The notes: generated by a model from the sequence alone, not told the origin. DNA of 51,339 nucleotides from an uncultured Ruminococcus sp. (GCA_902787365.1 CADAGC010000007.1:1-51339); one strand, 5' to 3'. Shown: positions 7,669-16,933, counted from the first letter of the stretch. Made by a program: numbers and translations.

Positions 7669-9966
7669 ATGGAAGAACAAAAGAATATTACCCCCGAAGA
7701 GGAGGAGAAGGTGCAGGCGGCTAAGAATGAAGAGATAACCGTTGCCACTTCAAGCTCGAAGTTCATTCCCGAGCCTAAGGAGTACACCATAGATGTTCTT
7801 ATACAGAAAATTCTCGACACCGACAAGCAGTATGACCTGTCAAAGATAGTTTCGGCATACGAGCTTGCTGAGAAATACCACCACGAGCAAAAGCGTGAGT
7901 CGGGCGAGCCTTACATAGTTCACCCTGTGGCGGTTGCTTACATACTCTTAGAGCTTGGTATGGACACAGACACCATTTGTGCTGCACTTCTGCACGACGT
8001 GGTGGAAGACACGCCCTGCACGCTCGAAGAGCTTCACAGGCTTTTCGGCTCGGACGTGGCGATGCTGGTTAACGGCGTTACAAAACTCGGTAAGGTGGAG
8101 ATTTTTACAAAAGAAGAGCAAAAGGCCGAGAACATAAGAAAGATACTGCTTGCAATGAGCGATGACATAAGAGTTATCATCATAAAGCTTTCAGACAGGC
8201 TTCACAATATGAGAACTTTAGGCTTCTGCTCTGAAAACAAGAGGCGCACTATCGCTCACGAGACTATGAACATCTATTCGCCGATAGCGCACAGGCTTGG
8301 TATCAGCTCGATACAAAACGAGCTTGAAGACCTTGCTTTCCGCTATCTTGACCCCTTTGCCTATGAAGAGATAGAGCGTCAGATGGCGCTCAGAAAAGAC
8401 GCAAGAGAAAACCTTGTGCGTGATCTTGTTTCTCACATAAGAGAGCGCCTTGCCAAGGACTTTGACCCCGTGCCCTGCGTTGAGGGGCGTGTCAAGAGCA
8501 ACTACGGAATTTACAAAAAGGTCTACCGTGACGGCAAGGAGATAGACCAGATATATGACCGCTATGCGGTAAGAGTAATTGTCAACACCGTGACGGAATG
8601 CTACAGCGTGCTTGGTATCATACATGATATGTACAGACCCATTCCTGCGAGGTTTAAAGACTACATCTCGACACCGAAGCCTAATATGTACCAGTCACTC
8701 CACACGACCGTTATAGGCAGGCAGGCGATACCCTTTGAGGTGCAGATAAGAACATGGGAAATGCACCAGATGGCTGAATATGGTATCGCATCTCACTGGA
8801 AATACAAAGAGGGCATAAAGACCAGCGAAAAAGACGACAAGCGATTAGCGTGGATAAGGCGCATTATCGAGAGCCAGCAGGAATCAAACGACGTCGAGGA
8901 GATAGTAAGGGCGATAAAGAACGACCTTGCACCCGAGGACGTATTTGCATTCACGCCGAAGGGCGACATGATATCGCTGCCTGTGGGGTCTACGGTCATT
9001 GACTTTGCGTATGCTATACACACAGAAGTCGGCCACAAGATGTGCGGCGCCAAGGTTGACAAGAAAATGGTCAGCTACGACTATGAGATAAAGACGGGCG
9101 AGATAATAGAAATACTCACATCGAATGTTGAGGGGCACGGGCCGTCAAGGTCGTGGCTTAACATCTGCAAGACGAATGAAGCCAAGTCAAAGATACGCTC
9201 GTGGTTCAAGAAAGAGAGACGAGAAGAGAACATCTTCGAGGGCAGAATGGCGCTTGAGAGAGAATTCAGGCGCAACATGATACACGTTCCCGAGGAGGAC
9301 TTGGAGGAGTTCTTATCGCTTGACATGAAGCGCCACAACTGCGACACGGTTGAGGATTTCTTTGCGGCGATAGGTTACGGCGGCGTTCAGCTCTCAAAGG
9401 TGATACAGCGCCTAAAGAACGAATACAACAAGCGCTACGCCGAGAAGATAAAGGACGACAACGAGGAGATAATCACAAAGCCCAAGCGCTCATCGAGCAA
9501 TTCGGGCGTTATCGTTGACGGCGTTGAGGACTGCTCGGTGAAATTCGCACGCTGCTGCAACCCGATACCGGGCGACGAGATAGTGGGCTTCATAACCCGT
9601 GGGCACGGCATAAGCATACACAAGAAAGACTGCCAGAATTACCTCACCCAGCGCAACTCAGAATCCGCCAAGGACAGGTGGATAAAGGCTTCGTGGGAGT
9701 CGAGCGACCAGAACAAGCAGTCGTCATACTTCAAGGTGACGCTTGACATCATAGCCGTTGACAGAATAGGTCTGCTCGCTGATGTATCGACCGCACTTGC
9801 GATGATAAACGTATACATCTACGAATCGACATCGAGAGAGCTTAAAAACGGCAACGCCATTCTCTCGGTTACTATGTCGATAGCGGGCATGGATATGCTA
9901 AACACCATTATTGCGAAGCTTAAGAAGATAAGGAATGTTATTTCTGTCGAGCGTAGTGGTAAGTGA
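7669..9966 (+). CDS. relA: Bifunctional (p)ppGpp synthetase/hydrolase RelA/SpoT
   Basis: A 765-residue long RSH enzyme. It has an HD hydrolase domain (HPVAVAYILLELG, then LLHDVVEDT near residues 108-115, so the hydrolase appears active), and a synthetase domain with RFKDYISTPKPNMYQSLHTT near residues 329-348. These are followed by a TGS domain (AFTPKGDMISLPVGSTV, from about 427), a Cys/His zinc-finger-like region (FARCCNPIPGDEIVGF) and a C-terminal ACT domain (about 687-765). It makes and degrades the stringent-response alarmone in response to amino acid starvation on the ribosome. The start is the ATG at 7669 after GAAAGGG; a GTG three codons earlier is less likely. Its neighbours recJ and a metallo-hydrolase are those usual for Clostridia. 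Confidence 0.96.
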   Translation: MEEQKNITPEEEEKVQAAKNEEITVATSSSKFIPEPKEYTIDVLIQKILDTDKQYDLSKIVSAYELAEKYHHEQKRESGEPYIVHPVAVAYILLELGMDTDTICAALLHDVVEDTPCTLEELHRLFGSDVAMLVNGVTKLGKVEIFTKEEQKAENIRKILLAMSDDIRVIIIKLSDRLHNMRTLGFCSENKRRTIAHETMNIYSPIAHRLGISSIQNELEDLAFRYLDPFAYEEIERQMALRKDARENLVRDLVSHIRERLAKDFDPVPCVEGRVKSNYGIYKKVYRDGKEIDQIYDRYAVRVIVNTVTECYSVLGIIHDMYRPIPARFKDYISTPKPNMYQSLHTTVIGRQAIPFEVQIRTWEMHQMAEYGIASHWKYKEGIKTSEKDDKRLAWIRRIIESQQESNDVEEIVRAIKNDLAPEDVFAFTPKGDMISLPVGSTVIDFAYAIHTEVGHKMCGAKVDKKMVSYDYEIKTGEIIEILTSNVEGHGPSRSWLNICKTNEAKSKIRSWFKKERREENIFEGRMALEREFRRNMIHVPEEDLEEFLSLDMKRHNCDTVEDFFAAIGYGGVQLSKVIQRLKNEYNKRYAEKIKDDNEEIITKPKRSSSNSGVIVDGVEDCSVKFARCCNPIPGDEIVGFITRGHGISIHKKDCQNYLTQRNSESAKDRWIKASWESSDQNKQSSYFKVTLDIIAVDRIGLLADVSTALAMINVYIYESTSRELKNGNAILSVTMSIAGMDMLNTIIAKLKKIRNVISVERSGK

Positions 9967-9968
9967 TC

Positions 9969-10193
9969 AATGCACAATGCACAATTGAGGTGTGCGCCTT
10001 TGGCGCACGGATTTGAAAAGCGGCTGCGCCGCAAATTTGCAATTGTGGGTTGTGATATAGTGCATTTGAACTGTGAATTGATAATTAGCCGCCGTAGGCG
10101 GCTGCCCGATACGGGTTGATTCAACAGAGTTGAATCCTATTGCGGCGAAGCCGCAAACCATAATTATGCATTATGAATTATGCATTATGCATT
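9969..10193. repeat. Palindromic repeat element B (relA–hydrolase gap)
   Basis: A 225-bp element with a left arm AATGCACAATGCACAATT (9969-9986) and a right arm at 10162-10193, built from TTATGCATT/TATGAATT units in inverted orientation. Between them is a chain of hairpins: GTGCGCC-TTT-GGCGCAC (9992-10008, identical to element A), GCGGC-TGC-GCCGC, GCCGCC-GTA-GGCGGC, GATTCAAC-AGA-GTTGAATC and TTGCGGC-GAA-GCCGCAA. It fills the whole gap up to the ribosome site of the next gene. No coding potential was seen. Confidence 0.8.
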
Positions 10194-10214
10194 TAAAAAA
10201 CGGAGGTTTTTACT

Positions 10215-10835
10215 GTGCGAGTATTCAGATTAAAGCCTTTGAGCTTTTGTGACACGAATTGTTATATAGTTGCATCGAACGAGGGAAATGCAGCGCTTAT
10301 TGATGCGCCCGATGATGCGGAGTATATTTTGGAGCAGCTTGATGTTTACGGGCTGACGCTTAAAATGATACTGCTCACCCACGGGCATTTTGACCACATA
10401 GGGGCGGCGGCCGATCTACAGCAGCAGACAGGGTGCGAGGTATACATTCACACCGATGATCTGTTTATGGTAAAGGACACCGAGGCGTCGAAAGGCGGCT
10501 TCCCGGGGATAGGGAACATAAAGAGCGTTGAGAACGTTATCCCCGTGACGGAGGATATGGTCATAAAGCTTGACGAGATAGAGTTTGACGTTTTACACAC
10601 ACCGGGGCACACGCCGGGAAGTGTATGCTACATCACGGGAAACGTGATGTTCTCGGGCGACACTTTGTTTGCACGCTCTATCGGCAGGACGGATATGCCG
10701 GGCGGCGACATGGACAAAATGGAGCAGAGTCTGCTTAAGATAAAGGATTTAGGCGGGGATCTGACGATATATCCCGGACACATGAATATCACCTCACTTG
10801 AAACGGAAAAGAGGGTAAATATCTATCTCAGATAG
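10215..10835 (+). CDS. Metallo-beta-lactamase-fold hydrolase
   Basis: A 206-residue protein of the glyoxalase II-like group. The metal-binding motif THGHFDH is at residues 55-61, followed by HTPGHTPGS near residue 131, SGDTLF near residue 149 and the last His in IYPGH near residue 190, giving a complete dinuclear zinc site. Family members hydrolyse thioesters such as hydroxyacylglutathione, but the Firmicutes genes next to relA have no firmly assigned substrate. The start is a GTG at 10215 behind a strong CGGAGG. A right arm of repeat B lies just upstream, so the promoter, if it has its own, would be inside that repeat; otherwise it is read from relA. Confidence 0.88.
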   Translation: MRVFRLKPLSFCDTNCYIVASNEGNAALIDAPDDAEYILEQLDVYGLTLKMILLTHGHFDHIGAAADLQQQTGCEVYIHTDDLFMVKDTEASKGGFPGIGNIKSVENVIPVTEDMVIKLDEIEFDVLHTPGHTPGSVCYITGNVMFSGDTLFARSIGRTDMPGGDMDKMEQSLLKIKDLGGDLTIYPGHMNITSLETEKRVNIYLR

Positions 10836-11252
10836 CTCTTTTCTGGGGTCGGGTTATGGTCGGGCGGCTGCCTTCACGGCGGTGGCATTTGTGCACATAA
10901 TGCCTGCCGCAGCTTTGGCAGGGGTCTGACCGGCGGACGAAGTTAAGTTAACAGGTAACAGTTGAGGAGTCCTGCTTTACAGGACAGATGCCCATTCGGG
11001 CGGAAACGTTTTGCGTTTCTTACCTCTTACTGCTCATCTCCTTCTACTAATAGGGCAAAAAGGGGCAAAAGTTGCATATTCTGCTGCAACATTTGAGAGG
11101 CAAATTTTGCAAAGGGCGAAATTTTGTAGGGCTGCACAAAGATAGAATGCAACAAAGATACACATTGACGAAAGAATTGGAATAATTTGAGAAACGGGCA
11201 CGGAGATTTGCGAAAAGGATTTCGAGAGTGCCTGTTTATTTTGGTGAAGACT
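10836..11252. other. Intergenic hairpin mosaic upstream of hemZ
   Basis: About 417 bp without a convincing gene. It contains small palindromes: GCCTGCC-GCAGCTTT-GGCAGG, GTCCTG-CTTTA-CAGGAC (the GTCCTG arm recurs in repeat C) and CCCATTCGGG. A left GTTAACAGGTAACAG and a right TTCTTACCTCTTAC segment may be arms of a second repeat family. Beyond 11,060 the sequence is AT-rich with the repeated word GCAAAA/GCAACA and presumably holds the hemZ promoter, but no good -35/-10 pair could be fixed. Confidence 0.5.
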
Positions 11253-12722
11253 ATGAAGCTGATATTTATTGGAAATGATTTTAAATACGAAGCAGAGGGC
11301 GTGATGAAGCTATTTATCCCTGCACAGCGCTTTGAGATGGTCTATGATGACATATCGCAGGCGCAGGGCGACTATGCTCTGATAATGCGTGAGGACATGG
11401 GCGAGAGCGTGAAGCTTAGCGTTAAGTGCGCAGTTAGCGGAAACGAGAACGAGCGTAGCGAGAGCCTTGAAAAGGGCGTAGCTGCGCTTGATGACGAGTG
11501 CGAGATGACACTTTGCAGGCTGCTCTACAAGGCGATGTCAGCCCTTACGGGGAAAGTGCCGGAGTGGGGGATAATCACGGGGATACGCCCTGTAAAGCGG
11601 GTAAATCTGCTGCTCTCGCAGGGAATGAGCGAGGGTGAGATAAGGGAGCATATGCGCTCGAGGTATCTATGCTCTGACAAAAAGACCGAGATAGCCCTGA
11701 AGACCGCACGCACGCAGGAGGAGATACTCAAAACCCTTGACAAGCGCAGTTTCGGGCTTTATGTGTCGATACCATTCTGCCCGACGAGGTGCTCTTACTG
11801 CTCATTCGTATCGTCGGCCATTGAGGGTTGCGGCAAGATGATACCCGAATACGTAAGGCAGCTTTGTGAGGAGATAGAATACACGGCGAAGATATGCGAG
11901 CGCATAGGGATATACCCCGACAGCGTATACTTCGGGGGCGGCACGCCGACGACCCTTTCGGCTTCACAGCTTGAAGCGGTAATGGGGCGGATAGAGAAGT
12001 GCTTTGACCTTGGGCGAGTGAGAGAATACACGGTCGAGGCTGGGCGGCCTGACACGGTGACGAGAGAAAAGCTTGAAGTGATAAAGAAAATGGGCGGCGG
12101 GCGAGTATCAATAAACCCGCAGAGCTTGAATGACAAGGTGCTCAAAGCCATAGGGCGAAAGCACACGGTAGAGCAGTTTTTTGAGGCGTTTGCGCTGGCT
12201 AAGAGTGTGGGGTTTGATGTGATAAACACAGACATTATAGCAGGCCTGCCCGAGGACGACACACAGAGCTTTAAAAACACTGTAGACAAGCTGATAGAGC
12301 TTGAAGCTGACAACATAACAGTACACACGCTGTCGATAAAGAGGGCGGCAAGGCTCAACCATGAGGGGACGGACACGGCACTCAACAACCCTGCCGCACA
12401 AATGGTGGAGTATGCGACAGGGAAGCTTTTACAGAGCGGGTATGAGCCGTATTATCTTTACAGGCAGAAGAACATGAGCGACAATCAGGAGAACATCGGC
12501 TGGGCGAAAAAAGGCAAGGAGAGCCTTTACAACATCTACATAATGGAAGAAGTTCAGACGATACTTGCGGTAGGTGCGGGCGGCTCGACAAAGCTTGTTG
12601 ACCTTGATAACAAGCGGCTTGAAAGAGTTTTCAACTACAAATACCCTGTAGAGTATCTGCGTGGGTTTGATGAGATGATAAGGCGAAAGAGCGAGATAGA
12701 GGAATTTTATGAGAAAAAATGA
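11253..12722 (+). CDS. hemZ: Oxygen-independent coproporphyrinogen III oxidase-like radical SAM enzyme HemZ
   Basis: A 489-residue protein close to the usual HemZ length of about 500. An N-terminal domain of about 170 residues is followed by the radical SAM core: SIPFCPTRCSYCSF with the [4Fe-4S] cysteines near residues 176, 180 and 183, then VYFGGGTPTTLS near residue 227, VEAGRPDT and RVSINPQSLN. HemZ-type proteins are annotated as anaerobic coproporphyrinogen dehydrogenases in heme/siroheme synthesis. The ATG at 11253 fits family length but has a weak ribosome site; GTG at 11244 or a TTG at 11187 are alternatives. The 3' end overlaps rlmD by 14 bp, indicating translational coupling. Confidence 0.9.
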   Translation: MKLIFIGNDFKYEAEGVMKLFIPAQRFEMVYDDISQAQGDYALIMREDMGESVKLSVKCAVSGNENERSESLEKGVAALDDECEMTLCRLLYKAMSALTGKVPEWGIITGIRPVKRVNLLLSQGMSEGEIREHMRSRYLCSDKKTEIALKTARTQEEILKTLDKRSFGLYVSIPFCPTRCSYCSFVSSAIEGCGKMIPEYVRQLCEEIEYTAKICERIGIYPDSVYFGGGTPTTLSASQLEAVMGRIEKCFDLGRVREYTVEAGRPDTVTREKLEVIKKMGGGRVSINPQSLNDKVLKAIGRKHTVEQFFEAFALAKSVGFDVINTDIIAGLPEDDTQSFKNTVDKLIELEADNITVHTLSIKRAARLNHEGTDTALNNPAAQMVEYATGKLLQSGYEPYYLYRQKNMSDNQENIGWAKKGKESLYNIYIMEEVQTILAVGAGGSTKLVDLDNKRLERVFNYKYPVEYLRGFDEMIRRKSEIEEFYEKK

Positions 12723-14079
12723 CATAGTGCGCATTGAGATAACAGGTATGACAAACGAGGGCAACGGAGTCGGCAGGTTTGAGGGAATGGCGGTTTTTGT
12801 GCCCTTGACTGCCATAGGTGATGTGATAGATTGCAGGATAGTTAAGCTTGCAAAAAGCTACTGCTACGGGATAATTGAGCAGATAATAACGCCCTCGGAG
12901 CACAGGTGCGAGGCGGGGTGCGAGGCATTTACAAAGTGCGGAGGGTGCGCTTTCAGACACTTTAGCTACGAAGAAGAATTAAGAGTAAAGCTTGACTTTG
13001 TGCGCTCATCGTTTGAGAGGATAGGCAAGCTGCCATTACTGCCCGAGGAGATAATAGGCAGCGAGAGGGTATCGCACTACCGCAACAAGGCGCAGTACCC
13101 TGTTGCACAGCAAGACGGAAAGGCGGTATGCGGCTTTTATTCACGGCGAAGCCACAGGGTAGTGCCGCAGCACTCCTGCGACCTACAGCCCGAGATATTT
13201 GAAAGCATTATCGGGCGGATAATGGGGTATATAAACGAGGAGAACATTCCTGCGTATGATGAGATAACGGGCAGGGGAGTACTTCGGCACATATATCTTA
13301 GGCGTGGGGAGAACACCCACGAGATAATGCTATGCTTAGTTGTGACCTCAAAAACGGCAGCCAAGGCGTTTGAGGGGCTATACAGCGAGCTTGCGAAAGA
13401 ATTCCCCGACATAGCGAGCATAGTTTTAAACATAAACTCAAAGAGCACGAATGCGATACTGGGGCGAGAGTTCATAACCGTCTACGGCAAGGGAACGATA
13501 GATGACATAATGTGCGGGCGGAGGATAACGCTATCGCCTGCGTCGTTTTATCAGGTGAATACCTTACAGGCGCAGCGGCTTTATCAGCTTGCAGGCGAGT
13601 ATGCAGACATCAAAGAGGGCGAGATAGTGCTTGACCTCTACTGCGGCACGGGCACGATAGGCTTATCGCTTTACAAAGAGGGGTGCAGGCTGATAGGGGC
13701 TGACATTGTTCCCTCATCAATAGAAAATGCAAAGAAGAATGCGGCGCAAAACGGCATTGATGCGGAATTTATCTGCGCTGATGCGGCAAAGGCGGCGGAT
13801 GTTTTTTACGAGCGTGGCGAGCGCCCCGATGTGATAATAGCAGACCCTGCACGCAAGGGCTGCGACAGGGCGACCTTAGAGCTTATGGCGAAAATGGAGC
13901 CGAAGAGGATAGTCATGATATCCTGCGACCACTCGACGGCGGCGAGGGACATTGCTATCTTACGTGAGCTTGGGTACGAGATGAGCAAGTGTGCGGCGGT
14001 GGATATGTTTGCGAGGACGGCGCACGTCGAATGCGTCTCTCTCATGACACGAAGCGGGACAACAGATATAAATGGCTAA
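12709..14079 (+). CDS. rlmD: 23S rRNA (uracil-C5)-methyltransferase, RlmD/RumA family
   Basis: A 456-residue enzyme with an N-terminal TRAM domain (about residues 1-60), then an iron-sulfur cluster motif C-x5-C-x2-C (CEAFTKCGGC near residues 71-80) with the last ligand in QHSCDLQ. The SAM-binding site is LDLYCGTGTIGLS near residue 308 and DPARKGCDR near residue 379. The catalytic Cys lies in ISCDHSTAARD near residue 404, where most relatives read SCNPATLARD; the Cys is kept. It methylates uridines of 23S rRNA such as U1939 and/or U747. GAGGAATTTT precedes the ATG inside hemZ. The next gene overlaps its end by 8 bp. Confidence 0.93.
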   Translation: MRKNDIVRIEITGMTNEGNGVGRFEGMAVFVPLTAIGDVIDCRIVKLAKSYCYGIIEQIITPSEHRCEAGCEAFTKCGGCAFRHFSYEEELRVKLDFVRSSFERIGKLPLLPEEIIGSERVSHYRNKAQYPVAQQDGKAVCGFYSRRSHRVVPQHSCDLQPEIFESIIGRIMGYINEENIPAYDEITGRGVLRHIYLRRGENTHEIMLCLVVTSKTAAKAFEGLYSELAKEFPDIASIVLNINSKSTNAILGREFITVYGKGTIDDIMCGRRITLSPASFYQVNTLQAQRLYQLAGEYADIKEGEIVLDLYCGTGTIGLSLYKEGCRLIGADIVPSSIENAKKNAAQNGIDAEFICADAAKAADVFYERGERPDVIIADPARKGCDRATLELMAKMEPKRIVMISCDHSTAARDIAILRELGYEMSKCAAVDMFARTAHVECVSLMTRSGTTDING

Positions 14080-14599
14080 TACAATAAGCGGCATACGGAT
14101 TATTTGCAGCATAGCGTTGCTTTTCTGCCCTGTATTTTCGGCGGTGTTTTATATCTTTTACATCATTGCAGGGGCAAGCGACATAGCAGACGGGGCGGTT
14201 GCGAGGAAAACGGGAACAGTCAGCGAGTTCGGCTCAAAGCTTGACACGGCGGCTGATTTTACAATGGTAGCTGTATGTATGATCAGACTCATTCCGGTCA
14301 TACATATTCCGACATGGCTCATCATCTGGATAATAATAATTGCCGTTATCAAGGCAGGCAATTTGATAATGGGGTTTACAATGCTAAAGCAAATGGCTGC
14401 GATACACACGGTGATGAACAAGGTGACGGGGGTGCTGCTTTTTATGCTTCCACTGACTTTGGCGGCAATTGATATAAAACACAGCGGAGCATTTATCAGC
14501 GCATTAGCGACATTTGCGGCGATACAGGAAGGGCATTATATCAGAACGGGAACGATAAATGGTGACAACAAGAAAAATACAGGTCTGCCCTTACGATGA
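14072..14599 (+). CDS. CDP-alcohol phosphatidyltransferase family protein
   Basis: A 175-residue integral membrane enzyme with about five helices. The family signature is complete: D-x2-DG-x2-AR-x8-G-x3-D-x3-D (SDIADGAVARKTGTV then FGSKLDTAAD, about residues 36-62). Such enzymes join a CDP-activated lipid to an alcohol, as in phosphatidylglycerophosphate or phosphatidylserine synthesis; the short length and lack of extra motifs leave the acceptor open. It overlaps rlmD by 8 bp and ends the hemZ–rlmD operon. Confidence 0.85.
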   Translation: MANTISGIRIICSIALLFCPVFSAVFYIFYIIAGASDIADGAVARKTGTVSEFGSKLDTAADFTMVAVCMIRLIPVIHIPTWLIIWIIIIAVIKAGNLIMGFTMLKQMAAIHTVMNKVTGVLLFMLPLTLAAIDIKHSGAFISALATFAAIQEGHYIRTGTINGDNKKNTGLPLR

Positions 14600-14670
14600 G
14601 CGGTGGGGGCAGGCGTGCTGTAAAGAATAGTGATTAAACGAGGTGCCCTTGCGGGAGGGAGAATACAGCT

Positions 14671-15339
14671 ATGGGAGAATACTTTGACTGGGTAAATGCC
14701 GACAAGAGGGAGTTTATAAGCCCTCACGATTTTGGGCTTGGCAACAAAATATATGAATCATCACAAAAAGACAGCCCGCTGATAGCGGCTTTACACGTCT
14801 TGCTCTGCGGCAGGTGGAAAGGTGACAGGATAGTATGGCTCGGCGACACAAGCCCTATAAATGCCGACACTAACTGCGGAGTACTGAAAAGCTTATACGA
14901 GCAGAGTGAGATAGTCGGTTATGATGGAATGGCAAGTGACATGGTATATAAATACTACAAAGACATAGCAGGGCGTTTTAAAGATGCTGAGAAAGATGTG
15001 CGAGAGGAGATTGAGATATATATTAACAGCCGAGGAGATGAAAACCCATTCAGAAACACATACGGCGTTGATGAAGCAAACCCTTATGAGGGGCTGTTTA
15101 TAACAGCGGGGCGCAGATGTAGGTACACGGTAAACCACACAAAGAGGGTATACTACTCACTTGATGAAACGAGAGTGTATGGTGAAAACGGCAAAGAACT
15201 GCTGCACACCGACCCGCTGCCTATGCTTATGTGTTACGGCAGGGGCATAGAGGGAGAATGGCTCGGCGACATAATCGGCGCAAGTGACGAGCTGCCGCAG
15301 GGCTACACGCTTCTTGAAAGAATAAACATAGCGAGGTAA
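14671..15339 (+). CDS. Hypothetical protein of 222 residues
   Basis: I do not recognise this family. It is a soluble, acidic protein without signal peptide or membrane segment. The N-terminal half is rich in aromatic and charged residues (GEYFDWVNADKREFISPHDF, WKGDRIVWLGD); the middle holds an amphipathic helix (DAEKDVREEIEIYINSRG); the end has GIEGEWLGDIIG. GGGAGGGAGAATACAGCT precedes the ATG, so translation is well supported. The gene sits 3 bp upstream of a GNAT acetyltransferase gene and starts a run of small plus-strand accessory genes, so it is probably co-transcribed with them. Confidence 0.6.
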   Translation: MGEYFDWVNADKREFISPHDFGLGNKIYESSQKDSPLIAALHVLLCGRWKGDRIVWLGDTSPINADTNCGVLKSLYEQSEIVGYDGMASDMVYKYYKDIAGRFKDAEKDVREEIEIYINSRGDENPFRNTYGVDEANPYEGLFITAGRRCRYTVNHTKRVYYSLDETRVYGENGKELLHTDPLPMLMCYGRGIEGEWLGDIIGASDELPQGYTLLERINIAR

Positions 15340-15342
15340 CAA

Positions 15343-15798
15343 ATGCAGATAACAAACTACTTTGACAGCGCCGAGAGGGCGCACTGGCTTGATAAGATAG
15401 GGCTTTGCGAATGGGCGGGCGGAAAGTATCTTCACGAGCTTTTAGAGAATGGCAGCTTCTTTGACATGGCAGGCGAGGGGGCAAGGGTGCTGATGCTTGT
15501 CGAGGGCGACGAGCTGATATCATTTTGCACCTATGCGCCGAAAGACGACATTCAGCCGACCGACTTAACGCCGTGGGTGGGATTTGTCTACACCTATCCG
15601 CAGTTCAGGGGAAAGAGATATTTCGGGCTTTTGCTTGACGAGGCGCTGCGGCTTGCAAAAGCGCAGGGCTTTGATAAGCTCTATATCTCGACCGACCATA
15701 TAGGGTTGTATGAAAAATACGGCTGCGAGTTTCTGACCGAGATGACTGATGTGCGGGGCGATATGTCAAGAGTGTATTTCAAGGAGGTAATGAAATGA
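15343..15798 (+). CDS. GNAT family N-acetyltransferase
   Basis: A 151-residue protein with the acetyl-CoA site of the GNAT fold: VGFVYTYPQFRGKRYFG (strand 4 and pyrophosphate loop, about residues 66-86; here RGKRYFG replaces the usual R/QxxGxG/A), followed by LLLDEALRLAKAQG and a C-terminal LYEKYGCEFL near residue 122. It should transfer an acetyl group to an amine; the substrate is unknown. The ribosome site GAGGTAACAA is within the end of the preceding gene region. It overlaps the next gene by 4 bp (ATGA). Confidence 0.8.
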   Translation: MQITNYFDSAERAHWLDKIGLCEWAGGKYLHELLENGSFFDMAGEGARVLMLVEGDELISFCTYAPKDDIQPTDLTPWVGFVYTYPQFRGKRYFGLLLDEALRLAKAQGFDKLYISTDHIGLYEKYGCEFLTEMTDVRGDMSRVYFKEVMK

Positions 15799-16055
15799 GA
15801 TCACCCAAAACGGCTTTTGTGCTTTCGGGACTTATTATGTCAGTCGGTGTGACACTGACGGCGGCAGGGTTAAATCTGCTTGATGAAGCGGCGCTGTATA
15901 CAGCACTTTTCATCATCGGGATAATACTCTTTATATCCGGGCTGTATCTGAACAACAGATATGTGCGCTGCCCCCACTGTGACAGCCACCTTAAAAGGAT
16001 ACAAGGCTCAAAATGCCCTTACTGCGGCAGAGAGCTTTATAAAAATGACGGGTAA
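15795..16055 (+). CDS. Small membrane protein with zinc ribbon
   Basis: An 86-residue protein with two transmembrane helices (about residues 8-27 and 35-52) and a cytosolic C-terminal zinc ribbon of the form CPHC-x11-CPYC (near residues 59-76). This layout is common among small Firmicutes membrane proteins of unknown function. The start overlaps the GNAT stop in ATGA and has AAGGAGGTAATGAA just upstream. Confidence 0.75.
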   Translation: MRSPKTAFVLSGLIMSVGVTLTAAGLNLLDEAALYTALFIIGIILFISGLYLNNRYVRCPHCDSHLKRIQGSKCPYCGRELYKNDG

Positions 16056-16061
16056 AGTGTT

Positions 16062-16541
16062 ATGAAAGAAAAAATCATTGTTAATATAATGGTATTGATA
16101 CCGTTTATATTTGGCTTATATCTATGTAAAACGGATACAGGTGGGTTTTACGGCAACGGTTCGGGTTTGATAGGCATTCCCATTTGCTTTATATCGGGGA
16201 TATGCAATATATTTTACAGATACATATCGCTTACAGGTCAGCTTAAGAGTGAAGATATAAAAACAAAAAGCAAAAAATCGGTAATGATAAGTGCGGCTTA
16301 CAGCAATATATTATTATGCTTTTTTGGCGCATTGTTTTTCTTGCCCTTGTGTGCGGATGCGCTTGGTACGGCGGCGTTTTGCGTGCTTTTGCTCCTTGGC
16401 TATAATATTCCTGTGGCGGTCAGGAGAAACGACCTTATATTTGGCATCGTCTGTCTGAGCATGATAATGACAGCGGTTAGTTTGCTTATTTGTTGTAAGC
16501 TTGATGTGCGTATGTTTTTTGCAAGCATACACAAAAGCTAA
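16062..16541 (+). CDS. Hypothetical polytopic membrane protein
   Basis: A 159-residue protein with four to five hydrophobic helices (about residues 7-21, 34-50, 72-95, 100-118 and 126-148) and few charged loops. It is not recognisable as a known family. Base composition is more AT-rich than that of its neighbours. It lies 6 bp downstream of the zinc-ribbon membrane protein gene and is presumably the distal gene of the 14.7-16.8 kb unit. Possible start ATG at 16062 without a strong ribosome site. Confidence 0.6.
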   Translation: MKEKIIVNIMVLIPFIFGLYLCKTDTGGFYGNGSGLIGIPICFISGICNIFYRYISLTGQLKSEDIKTKSKKSVMISAAYSNILLCFFGALFFLPLCADALGTAAFCVLLLLGYNIPVAVRRNDLIFGIVCLSMIMTAVSLLICCKLDVRMFFASIHKS

Positions 16542-16556
16542 CGGAGGGAAACTGAT

Positions 16557-16834
16557 ATGGAAAGGTTAGAACTTAGCGGCACGCTTGAAGAGCGGGTGCA
16601 TGAGCTGTTTGAGTTTGCTTTAGCGCACAGGCAAGAAGCTTGAATGCCGTTCCCGTCGGGATAATCGGTGACTACTACGGAGCCTGCGTATACATAACAG
16701 AGGACGGGAAGATACTTGCTTTTCACGACTATGAAAAGATGAAGATGCACGTATTTGAGAGCTTTGAGGAGTTCTGGGTATACGAATTCGGAACTTGCAA
16801 AAATCTGCCTGAGGTAATATGTACGGGGGAATAA
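16557..16834 (+). pseudogene. Frameshifted small gene, unknown family
   Basis: An ATG at 16557 with a good ribosome site (ACGGAGGGAAACTGAT) opens a 28-codon frame ending in TGA at 16643 (MERLELSGTLEER...HRQEA). The other frame continues without break from there to a stop at 16834 and reads as real protein (NAVPVGIIGDYYGACVYIT, then DGKILAFHDYEKMKMHVFES). Joining the two by a one-base shift around 16630-16642 gives a plausible protein of about 91 residues. Either a true frameshift mutation or a base-calling error. The function is not recognised. Confidence 0.6.
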
Positions 16835-16867
16835 ACAATTATTTAACAATATCTTCCTCGAAAATAC

Positions 16868-16896
16868 TTGGAAAAAGTCAATATATGTGTTATAAT
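16868..16896 (+). promoter_or_regulatory. Sigma-A promoter of the NSS transporter
   Basis: TTGGAA (16868-16873), 17-bp spacer, TATAAT (16891-16896), 38 bp before the start codon at 16934. Confidence 0.75.
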
Positions 16897-16933
16897 AACT
16901 ATTATGATTTTTATACAAAGGGAGTAATCTATA

